Of a stretch of DNA of 5,569 nt, positions 1-5,569 are shown in pieces. This DNA is from CAYONP01 sp964405335 (GTDB lineage Bacteria; Armatimonadota; UBA10988), in assembly GCA_964405335.1 (NCBI GenBank), contig CAYONP010000163.1:1-5569 (forward strand). Reading direction: 5' to 3'. A model generated the notes under the pieces. It was not told where the DNA came from. It did no database searches and saw only the letters and a list, made by a program, of their open reading frames with translations. Both the position numbers and the translations under genes were made by a program. Position 1 is the first letter of the stretch. Every line of letters starts with the position of its first letter.

Positions 1-32
1 GCGCTCCGTCGCGGCGCGCTGCGCGCGCCGAT

Positions 33-113
33 GCCGGCTGGAAGCCGGCGGTCCGGTGCCGGCTGGAAGCCGGCGATCCGGTGCCGGCTGGAAGCCGGCG
101 GTCCGGTGCCGGC
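33..113. repeat. Tandem array of three 25-bp hairpin-forming repeats
   Basis: Three consecutive 25-bp units start at 33, 58 and 83. Units 1 and 3 are identical, and unit 2 differs by one base (A for G at its position 19). A six-base fourth start (GCCGGC) follows at 108-113. Each unit contains GCCGGCT-GGA-AGCCGGC, a perfect 7-bp stem with a 3-nt loop, so the array can form three adjacent hairpins on either strand. The units abut without unique spacers, so this is not a CRISPR. It resembles the palindromic intergenic repeats that litter large environmental genomes. It lies downstream of the M60 gene, which is transcribed towards it. No function can be read from the sequence. Confidence 0.9.
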
Positions 114-150
114 ACGGCGCAGCCCGCTGGGACGGCGTTTCGACCTTCGT

Positions 151-245
151 GGTAGGGGCAGGTCTCAGACCTGCCCGCCGGCGAGCGGAGCCGCTCTGGA
201 AGCGGGCTCGTCGGCATCCGGGCGGGTCTGAGACCCGCCCCTACC
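151..245. repeat. 95-bp nested-palindrome inverted-repeat element (REP/MITE-like)
   Basis: The outer 26-bp arms (151-176 and 220-245) are inverted copies matching at 24 of 26 positions, bounded by GGTAGGGG and CCCCTACC. Each arm is also its own perfect palindrome of two 10-bp half-sites around one base: 156-176 is GGGCAGGTCT-C-AGACCTGCCC and 220-240 is GGGCGGGTCT-G-AGACCCGCCC. The pairing continues inward (178-186 with 206-214, 8 of 9), and a further small stem GAGCGG-AG-CCGCTC sits at 183-196. The two mismatches between the arms are matched inside each arm's own palindrome, which suggests that the small hairpins are maintained. There is no coding capacity, so any mobility would need help in trans. 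It ends 38 bp from the stop codon of the M60 gene and could also act as its transcript end, though there is no T-run. Confidence 0.85.
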
Positions 246-282
246 GGACCATCCCATGCTGCCCTGCCCGCCGGCGTCCAGG

Positions 283-2454
283 CTACTCCATCCCCTCGGG
301 CATCCAACCCGGCAGGTCGGCGATGCTCTGGCGGGCCGCCTCGCTGGTCGGCACGCCCCAGGCCTCGAAGAATGGGCCCAGGTTGCGGCCGACCTCGCGC
401 GAGAAGCGGACCAGCCACTGGTCGCGCTTCTCGTCATCGTTGCGCGGTAGTTCGTCGCGCGGCGCGTCGCGATAGGCGCGGAAGACGTTCCGGAACGGCT
501 CCCAGCCGAACTCCTGCCGGAGCTGGATGTAGAGGATCAGCGCCAGGAACGGATCGGCTTGCCAGTCGCTGAACTTCCGCCCGCCGGCGACGTACTTGGC
601 GTATCGCGACTCCTGCTCCTCGCGCGTGGTCGCCGGGTGCGGCTTGGCCTCCGGGTCGCAGCAGGTCTCCAGCGCATAGAGCGTGAACAGGTTGCAGGTC
701 ACCTCACCAGTGCCGCCGAAAGTCCAGTGGCCCGACTGGTGGTTGTGCCCCATTTCGTGGAACATGCCCCACGAGCCCTCGCGATAGAGCCGGTCGCGGT
801 CGGTCATGATCTCGGGTTGGTCCATCCAGGTCATGATCGGATAGCCCGAGTGCATGTAGCCCGCCGAGATCTGCACGTCTGGTACGTACCGCTCCGGCCG
901 GCCGCGCTCGCGCGGGATCTGCGCCAGGTCGGCGCAGGCGTCCATGACGCTGTTCCAGAAGTCGCACAGCTCCTGCGGGTCGTCGAGCGTGCGCAAGACT
1001 CTCGTGGGCACCGAGAAGATCACCTTATCGCTGCCGAACTCACCCCACGGCGCCGGCCGCTCGCGGACCGCCCGCCACTCCTCCGCCGTCGTCCGGCCCG
1101 AGATGAACAGCGGCGCCTCGACCGCGCCGGCGATGCGCACGCTCACCGCGCCGAGCTGGCTGTTGTTCGGCACGACCAGGTAGATCAGCCCGCCGAACGG
1201 GCTGGCGATGCGCGTGGTCGCCTCGCGCAGCGGCGTCTGCTGGGTGATGTCGGGCACTCGCTTCCACTGGTCCAGGTCCCACAGGCGGTCGCTGTGGCAG
1301 CCGATCCGCAGCGCCAGGCCGGCGCCCGCGGCAGCCTCGGGCAGGGTCACCGTCAGCACCTCGCCCGGCGCCGCGTAAAGCGCGGTGCTGTGCCAGGCCG
1401 GCACACGGGTGTCGAAGCTCAGCTCGCGGGTCACCCGCTCGGCCTCGGCCGGCACCGCGCCGGGGAAGTGCGCCGCGGCGGGGTGGGCGGTGACCTGGTC
1501 GACCGGCGGCGTGAGCGCCGCGTCGAGGATCATGCGCACTCGGGCGCGCGGGTTGTCCAGGCCGATCGGCGTCTGCTCGCTCGGCACCACCTCGCCCGCC
1601 TCGCCGCAGACCTGCTGGAGCGCCGCGACGAACGGATGCTCCGGCGGGATGGCCCGCACCACGTCGCTCAGCGTGCGGGTCACCTGGCCGAGCCGGTCGC
1701 CCTCGAGCGGCGTCTGGTCGGCGGCGGCCAGGGCGGCGAGGGCGTTCCCGGCGTGGCTCAGTTCGAGCCCCTCGCCGTCGGGCCGCCAGCCGCCGTCGGC
1801 GTTGCCGCCCAGCGTGCTGTCGGGCCAGGCGAAGCCCATGCGGGTGCAGAGCAGGTTGGCGCCCAGGTCACGCAAGAGGTCGCCCTGCGGATTGAGCTGC
1901 TGCCAGCCCCAGGCGACGCAGTTGATCAGCAGCCCGCCGCCGCGTTCGACGAAACTCGCCAGCGCCTCGATCAACGCCGGCCGGCCGGTCAGCGAGTTGC
2001 CGCTGACGACCGCCACGTCGGATTCGGCGAGCAGCGCCGGCAGGCTCTCGTCGTCGGCGCGAGTCAACGTGTTCCAGACGTGGATGAACGGCAGGTCGGC
2101 CACACCGGAGCGGTAATCGACCACCTTCAGCCCGGCGCGCTCGCCGCCCAGCCAGTGGACGACGTTTTGCAGCAGCAGCTCGTTGTCGGGGTCTTTGGCG
2201 CCGGCCTCGCCGAAATAGCTCTCGTGCCCGCCAGCGACCACCCGGCCCTGGCCATACCGCGCGGCGACAAACGCCGGCGAGCGGTGCCGCCCGGCGCGAC
2301 CGGTCATGACCACGAAGGCCTGCTCGCCGAACACCACGACGTTGTTCGGCACGCCGCCGGCACTGGTGATCACATCGACCCCGGCGGTGATCTGCGCCAC
2401 GTCCTCGGGCGCGGCGACAGCGGCGGACAACAGGCAGAACAACAGCACGGGCAC
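283..2454 (-). CDS. Secreted M60-family (enhancin/TCAF-like) zinc metallopeptidase
   Basis: A 723-residue predicted zinc endopeptidase. The catalytic signature is intact: HEMGH at residues 566-570, in the context GMFHEMGHNHQSGHW, with the further metal-ligand Glu at 584 (GTGEVTCN). This fits the M60 pattern HExxH-x(8,24)-E. The C-terminal LGPFFEAWGVPTSE (692-705) is also typical of M60 proteins. Residues 343-450 (FDTRVPAWHSTALYAAPGE, then GGLIYLVVPN) look like the beta-rich domain that precedes M60 catalytic cores. Residues 105-210 resemble a glutamine-amidotransferase-like fold (DVAVVSGN, then FVERGGGLLINCVAWGW), giving an architecture like eukaryotic TCAF proteins. A hydrophobic leader ending AAVAA-PED (about 1-15) suggests export, though it lacks the usual basic n-region. 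The start is GTG; an in-frame TGA 15 bases upstream leaves no better choice. Characterised M60 enzymes cut mucin-like O-glycoproteins; this substrate is unknown. Confidence 0.93.
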   Translation of the reverse strand: MPVLLFCLLSAAVAAPEDVAQITAGVDVITSAGGVPNNVVVFGEQAFVVMTGRAGRHRSPAFVAARYGQGRVVAGGHESYFGEAGAKDPDNELLLQNVVHWLGGERAGLKVVDYRSGVADLPFIHVWNTLTRADDESLPALLAESDVAVVSGNSLTGRPALIEALASFVERGGGLLINCVAWGWQQLNPQGDLLRDLGANLLCTRMGFAWPDSTLGGNADGGWRPDGEGLELSHAGNALAALAAADQTPLEGDRLGQVTRTLSDVVRAIPPEHPFVAALQQVCGEAGEVVPSEQTPIGLDNPRARVRMILDAALTPPVDQVTAHPAAAHFPGAVPAEAERVTRELSFDTRVPAWHSTALYAAPGEVLTVTLPEAAAGAGLALRIGCHSDRLWDLDQWKRVPDITQQTPLREATTRIASPFGGLIYLVVPNNSQLGAVSVRIAGAVEAPLFISGRTTAEEWRAVRERPAPWGEFGSDKVIFSVPTRVLRTLDDPQELCDFWNSVMDACADLAQIPRERGRPERYVPDVQISAGYMHSGYPIMTWMDQPEIMTDRDRLYREGSWGMFHEMGHNHQSGHWTFGGTGEVTCNLFTLYALETCCDPEAKPHPATTREEQESRYAKYVAGGRKFSDWQADPFLALILYIQLRQEFGWEPFRNVFRAYRDAPRDELPRNDDEKRDQWLVRFSREVGRNLGPFFEAWGVPTSEAARQSIADLPGWMPEGME

Positions 2455-2458
2455 GGCG

Positions 2459-2465
2459 CCTCTCC
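2459..2465 (-). promoter_or_regulatory. Shine-Dalgarno site of the M60 peptidase gene
   Basis: Read on the minus strand this is GGAGAGG, four bases before the GTG at 2454 (seven from the GGAG core). It supports the unusual GTG start and the short leader peptide. An in-frame TGA at 2470-2472 rules out a longer protein. Confidence 0.75.
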
Positions 2466-2505
2466 ACGTTCAGTGTGACGCCGGTTCGCCAACCGCCCCA
2501 GCAAC

Positions 2506-2603
2506 CCTGCCCGGGGTCAGACCCCGACATGAAGCGATGCGTTACAATAGCGGTGGCCGATTGAAACAACCAGCATGAAATCGAGACCTGACCCCGGGTC
2601 AGG
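2506..2603. repeat. 98-bp palindrome-ended element (REP/MITE-like), GC-poor interior
   Basis: The left end carries the palindrome CGGGGTC-A-GACCCCG (2512-2526). The right end carries CCTGACCC-C-GGGTCAGG (2587-2603). The outer ends are imperfect inverted copies of each other: 2506-2520 read in reverse complement gives CTGACCCCGGGCAGG, against CTGACCCCGGGTCAGG at 2588-2603. The interior (2527-2586) is visibly richer in A and T than anything nearby. It holds TACAAT (2543-2548), resembling a -10 box without a good -35, and an ATG at 2575 that runs straight into the right-end palindrome. GGGGTCAGACCCC-type palindromes are known from REP sequences mobilised by Y1 (RAYT/IS200-like) transposases. Assigning this copy to such a family is inference. 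The right end overlaps the stop codon of the DinB-like gene, and the left end is 52 bp from the M60 start. Confidence 0.75.
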
Positions 2604-3081
2604 CGGGCCTGCCGATCCACTCGAGGCCCTGGCTGCCGGCGGCGTGGAGGCGGTCGGAGAGCACCGCGGTGTGGTGCTGCACGTGGCGGATGTTGTTGAG
2701 CTGGTGATCGAGCTTGGGCATCGGGTCGTACCACCAGAAGCCGCAGGTTGGCGCGTCGAGGTCGAGGGTCGCCACCTGCTCGTCGACCAGCCGCTCGCAG
2801 AAGGCCAGGTAGTCGCGCAGCTCGGCCTTGGTGTAGGCGACCGGCTCGCTGTCGCCGGGGTCGAGGTCGGCCAGGTCGTCGCGGTGCTGCTCCCACGGCG
2901 TGAAGGCCTCGAAGTTCGGCATCAGGTAGAGGTGCGTGTAGAACAGCGTGTGGTAGACGATGCGCCAGAACGGCGGCTGCACCGCGGCGGTCCAGAGCGG
3001 TTCGGGGCAGGCGTCGACGGCGCCCCTGAGCATCTGCAGCGAGGCGTGGTATTGCGCACACAGCGCGGCACGGATGTCCAT
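2599..3081 (-). CDS. DinB/YfiT-like putative metalloenzyme
   Basis: A 160-residue cytoplasmic protein without signal peptide, of normal length for the DinB-like superfamily of metal-binding four-helix bundles. The likely metal triad is His44 in helix 2 (RIVYHTLFYTH) with His133 and His137 in the late helix (NNIRHVQHHTAVLSDRL), the usual H...HxxxH arrangement. Other conserved features are FWRIVYHTLFYTHLYL (38-53) and the YTKAELRDYL helix (83-92). Characterised relatives use thiol cofactors (bacillithiol or mycothiol S-transferases, maleylpyruvate isomerase). The substrate here cannot be told, and many members remain unassigned. The ATG start is supported by GGAGGG at 3086-3091, four bases upstream. 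The last codons and TGA stop fall in the right end of the 2506-2603 repeat. It is divergent from the gene at 3143 across 61 bp. Confidence 0.9.
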   Translation of the reverse strand: MDIRAALCAQYHASLQMLRGAVDACPEPLWTAAVQPPFWRIVYHTLFYTHLYLMPNFEAFTPWEQHRDDLADLDPGDSEPVAYTKAELRDYLAFCERLVDEQVATLDLDAPTCGFWWYDPMPKLDHQLNNIRHVQHHTAVLSDRLHAAGSQGLEWIGRPA

Positions 3082-3142
3082 GGCGCCCTCCGGGGTGAGT
3101 TGCCGTGGTTCGCTCTAGACGCCGGCGTTCCTGCGCGGTAGG

Positions 3143-3487
3143 ATGGATGACGTGACGGATCGCTTCGCCCGCCGCTGGACCTGCCTGTTCGCACTGGCCG
3201 CGATGGTCGGTGCCGGCTGTGTCTGTGTCGAGGCCGTGTCGTGTCGCGGCTGCTGCGGCCCGCACGTCGGCTCCGGGCCGGCGTCCGACGGGCCGGACTG
3301 GTGCGACTGCGACCCGGCTCGCCGGCCGGCCGCCGCGCCGGCGCTCGGCTCGCCGCCGGCGCTGCCCACGGCGATCCTTGCCGCGCAGCCGACCGCCCCA
3401 CGGCCGGTGGCGGTGGTCGACACCCCCGCAGCCGCAGGGCGGCGACCGACCGACCATCATCGCGGCCGCGCGCCGCCACGCTCCTGA
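3143..3487 (+). CDS. Small exported Cys- and Pro-rich protein, unrecognised
   Basis: I do not recognise a family for this 114-residue ORF. Third codon positions are almost all G or C, as in the surrounding genes, which supports real coding. The N-terminus has a basic stretch (RFARRW, 7-12) and a hydrophobic segment (CLFALAAMVGAG, 14-25), as in a signal peptide. Cys26 follows VGAG, a poor but possible lipobox. Eight cysteines fall between residues 14 and 56 (14, 26, 28, 34, 37, 38, 54, 56), including the CxC pairs CVC and CDC. The rest (about 58-114) is low-complexity Pro/Ala/Arg and probably disordered. The start is uncertain: the ATG at 3143 has GGTAGG immediately against it, whereas the in-frame GTG at 3152 has AGGATGG five bases upstream and may be the true start. 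Its stop lies in a hairpin shared with the next gene. Confidence 0.5.
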   Translation: MDDVTDRFARRWTCLFALAAMVGAGCVCVEAVSCRGCCGPHVGSGPASDGPDWCDCDPARRPAAAPALGSPPALPTAILAAQPTAPRPVAVVDTPAAAGRRPTDHHRGRAPPRS

Positions 3488-3517
3488 GTCGACGTTCCCG
3501 TGACCTTGACTCAGGAG
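3481..3517 (+). promoter_or_regulatory. Stem-loop joining a stop codon to the pseudopilin ribosome binding site
   Basis: CTCCTGAGTC (3481-3490) and GACTCAGGAG (3508-3517) are perfect 10-bp inverted repeats around a 17-nt loop. The left arm contains the TGA stop (3485-3487) of the Cys-rich protein gene. The right arm contains the AGGAG Shine-Dalgarno (3513-3517), seven bases before the ATG at 3525. If formed in mRNA, the stem would hide the ribosome binding site, and ribosomes finishing the upstream gene would open it. That arrangement fits translational coupling. No T-run follows, so an intrinsic terminator is unlikely. The inverted repeat is seen directly; the regulatory role is inferred. 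Confidence 0.65.
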
Positions 3518-3524
3518 TTCAACG

Positions 3525-4210
<686 letters not shown>

Positions 4211-4223
<13 letters not shown>

Positions 4224-4483
4224 GAGCCGTGCTGCTCAGCCTGCTGCTCTGCGCCTGCACCCGCCCGGCGCCCGAACCGCTGGTGCTGGCGCCGGCGGCG
4301 ACTGTCGACGAGCAGCTCGCGCGATACTGCCGAGTCTGTTTCGTCGACCATCCCTCGGCGCATGAGGAGTACCTGCCCAGCCGGCTCGACCTCGAGCACG
4401 ACGGCCGCACCTACCGGTTCTGCAAGGACGACTGCCGCGCACGGTTCGAGGCCGAGCGGGAGCGCTATCTGGTCAGCGACTGA
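4211..4483 (+). CDS. Small YHS-domain lipoprotein, probable metal binder
   Basis: 90 residues from the ATG at 4211, or 87 from 4220, whose ATGA overlaps the pseudopilin stop. The N-terminus MATMRAVLLSLLLCAC is a short hydrophobic signal ending in LCAC, an acceptable though atypical lipobox, with Cys16 as the lipidated residue. A Pro-rich linker (about 17-33) follows. Residues 39-87 match the YHS pattern: YCRVC, then DGRTYRFCKDDCRARFEAERERYL, with Cys40, Cys43, Cys71 and Cys75 as likely metal ligands, and the closing F...YL typical of the family. YHS domains occur in copper and other heavy-metal proteins. The metal and partner here are unknown, but the domain probably sits in the periplasm or at the outer membrane. 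The tight overlap with the pseudopilin gene argues for joint expression. Confidence 0.85.
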
Positions 4484-4578
4484 GCCGAGCCGACGGCAGC
4501 TTGGTTCATGGTGCGTCGGATTCGACCCTGGCGGCGACCGGCGCGACATGGCATGCTGTGCGCGGGGTCGGGCGCGGC

Positions 4579-4584
4579 GGAGAG
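4579..4584 (+). promoter_or_regulatory. Shine-Dalgarno site fixing the start at 4589
   Basis: GGAGAG lies four bases before the ATG at 4589. It favours this start over the in-frame ATG at 4508, whose extra 27 residues are Arg-rich, unlike a leader, and would precede an already complete membrane anchor. Confidence 0.7.
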
Positions 4585-4588
4585 TGCG

Positions 4589-5092
4589 ATGGATTTCGTC
4601 CTCGACCTGTTCAAGAAGCTGGTCATCCTCGCCATCGTCGGCGGTGGCGCGTTCTTCGGCTGGAAGAAGTACCAGGACTACTCGGCGCAGAAGGCCGCCT
4701 CGGCGATCACCGCCGAACAACTCATGGCGGTGCAGCCGGGCACCACGTTGGCCGACATCACCGCGCAGTTCGGCACGCCAACCAAGACCTCGACCGGCGG
4801 CACCGAGCGCGAGAACTCGGTTCGCTCCGGCACGCAGGCGGCCAAGTTCGTCTACTACCGGCGCGGCACGGTCATGTTCGTGTTCAACAGCCAGGACCAG
4901 TGCGTCGAGATCTGCGTCGGTGAAACGACCGACGATTACTACGACCGCGGTGCCGGCAAGACCGTGCTGTGGCAGCAGATCCAGGACAACGGCTTCGTCC
5001 ACAACGACGTCATGGGCGCCGGCGGCATCGGCGGCAACAACGATGCCGGCATCGCACCGGGCGTCGGCGCCGGTGCGGCGGGCATCATGTAG
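4589..5092 (+). CDS. Single-pass membrane protein with BamE/SmpA-like domain
   Basis: 167 residues. A short amphipathic start (MDFVLDLFKK) leads into one hydrophobic segment (LVILAIVGGGAFFGW, 11-25) and a basic KKY, so the rest is probably periplasmic (N-in signal anchor) or, less likely, cytoplasmic. Residues 43-110 resemble the BamE/SmpA/OmlA fold: an opening helix and turn (EQLMAVQPGTTLADITAQFGTPTKT), then strands (AAKFVYYRRGTVMFVFNSQDQCVEICVGE). That fold is known from outer-membrane assembly lipoproteins, but here the lipobox is replaced by a transmembrane anchor. Residues 142-167 are a Gly/Ala-rich tail of low complexity. It lies 105 bp downstream of the YHS gene on the same strand, far enough for its own promoter, although I found no convincing one. 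Function unknown; the fold assignment is by pattern only. Confidence 0.8.
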   Translation: MDFVLDLFKKLVILAIVGGGAFFGWKKYQDYSAQKAASAITAEQLMAVQPGTTLADITAQFGTPTKTSTGGTERENSVRSGTQAAKFVYYRRGTVMFVFNSQDQCVEICVGETTDDYYDRGAGKTVLWQQIQDNGFVHNDVMGAGGIGGNNDAGIAPGVGAGAAGIM

Positions 5093-5164
5093 CCGCGTCG
5101 AAGCGCAGCACCACCGGCTCGCCCGCAGGCAGAGCGCGGCTCGACTGAGCCACTGCGCCGCCCC

Positions 5165-5533
5165 TCAGGCGAGGTCGATTGCCTCGCCAAGTTGCCGCCA
5201 GATCGGAGGGAACAGAGCGAAAGCAACAGCGGCGCCGAGGGGCAGCGTGAGCAGCGCGAGGAGGGTGAAACCGAGCTGGCGCACCCACTCGGCGGTGCCG
5301 AGCAGCGGCCAGAGCCCGACCATCGGCACTGCCCAGAAGACCAGTGCGGCAAGCCAGCCGCGGAGCGCGGCGCCCAGCTTGGAGCGCTCCCCGCGGCTAC
5401 ACGCGATCCCGCCCGCGACTCCCGCGGCTGCGCCGAACGCGGCGGCTTGCGACAGCGCGGCTGGACCAACGCCGCCGCTGGCAATCCATGCGGCGGACAC
5501 CGTCGCTGTACCGGCTGCGCTGAACCCCTCCAT
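5165..5533 (-). CDS. Small polytopic membrane protein, unrecognised
   Basis: 122 residues rich in Ala, Gly and Leu. Likely membrane segments are at about 23-45 (an Ala/Gly-rich helix), 57-78 (LRGWLAALVFWAVPMVGLWPLL) and 86-110 (QLGFTLLALLTLPLGAAVAFALFPP). Residues 7-20 are only weakly hydrophobic. A basic loop (SRGERSK, 46-52) separates the first and second segments. The ATG at 5533 has a weak Shine-Dalgarno, AGGTG, five bases upstream. Third codon positions are mostly G or C. No family is recognised and no catalytic motif is visible. It converges on the gene ending at 5092 across a 72-bp gap, and its upstream neighbour lies outside the window. Confidence 0.75.
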   Translation of the reverse strand: MEGFSAAGTATVSAAWIASGGVGPAALSQAAAFGAAAGVAGGIACSRGERSKLGAALRGWLAALVFWAVPMVGLWPLLGTAEWVRQLGFTLLALLTLPLGAAVAFALFPPIWRQLGEAIDLA

Positions 5534-5569
5534 TTGTACACCTAAGGCCCATCGGCTCGTGCGGCGTAG

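Noticed and set aside
33..113. CRISPR array
   Set aside because: The units abut with no spacers and number only three, and no cas gene is present.
559..2478. 639-codon open frame on the plus strand
   Set aside because: It is antisense to the M60 gene. Its translation is Arg/Ala/Val/Gln-rich with no domain, and it exists because high-GC coding DNA has few stops in the opposite frame. The minus-strand product has an intact active site and Shine-Dalgarno.
151..2603. M60 gene as cargo of a composite transposon between two palindromic elements
   Set aside because: The elements at 151-245 and 2506-2603 are unrelated in sequence, and no transposase or shared target duplication is visible.
1868..3460. 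530-codon open frame on the minus strand
   Set aside because: It runs across the M60 gene, the repeat element, the DinB-like gene and the Cys-rich ORF in other frames. The product is low-complexity Arg/Ala with no recognisable fold.
4548..4562. Sigma-54-like promoter upstream of the gene at 4589
   Set aside because: TGGCATGCTGTGC has the GG and GC elements two bases too close for the -24/-12 spacing.
4508..4588. Longer N-terminus for the BamE-like protein from the ATG at 4508
   Set aside because: The added 27 residues are Arg-rich and lack a good ribosome binding site, whereas GGAGAG lies correctly before the ATG at 4589.
5091..5151. Terminator between the convergent genes
   Set aside because: AGCCGCG (5091-5097) can pair with CGCGGCT (5135-5141) only across a long loop, and GGCTC-GACT-GAGCC (5138-5151) is just 5 bp. 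Neither has a T-run.

Overview
The window is GC-rich throughout, and the credible genes use G or C at almost every third codon position. The best clue to the host is a pseudopilin at 3525-4223. It has a prepilin leader, the stretch FPAFARAREKARATACLSNQ, and a C-terminal H-X9-DG motif. That combination is characteristic of the greatly expanded DUF1559-type pseudopilins of Armatimonadota, with relatives in Planctomycetota, Verrucomicrobiota and Lentisphaerota. I infer a free-living, diderm, high-GC bacterium, most likely Armatimonadota; a planctomycete is the main alternative. This is an ordinary chromosomal stretch sprinkled with palindromic repeats. I see no phage, plasmid, CRISPR or rRNA/tRNA content.

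Layout. 1-282 has no gene. After a GC-only stretch (1-30) it holds three 25-bp tandem repeats, each a small hairpin (33-113), and a 95-bp inverted-repeat element built of nested palindromes (151-245). 283-2454 (minus) is a secreted M60-family metallopeptidase with an intact HExxH...E site. 2506-2603 is a second, unrelated palindrome-ended element, poorer in GC than its surroundings. 2599-3081 (minus) is a DinB/YfiT-like putative metalloenzyme whose stop codon lies inside that element. 3143-3487 (plus) is a small exported Cys- and Pro-rich protein. It is followed by a perfect 10-bp inverted repeat that joins its stop codon to the ribosome binding site of the pseudopilin (3525-4223). The pseudopilin overlaps a YHS-domain lipoprotein (4211-4483). 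4589-5092 (plus) is a single-pass membrane protein with a BamE/SmpA-like domain. 5165-5533 (minus) is a small polytopic membrane protein that converges on it.

How the genes fit together. The plus-strand run 3143-4483 looks like one transcript. All three products carry export signals: a signal peptide with a Cys cluster, a prepilin leader, and a lipoprotein signal with a YHS metal site. Spacing, overlap and the hairpin suggest coupled translation. A shared cell-surface role, possibly involving metals, is inference. The M60 peptidase and DinB genes lie on the other strand, separated by a repeat element, and have no evident functional tie to this run. I did not find a clear-cut new defence or mobile system. 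The most notable features are the hairpin at 3481-3517, the pseudopilin/YHS pairing and the palindromic elements.
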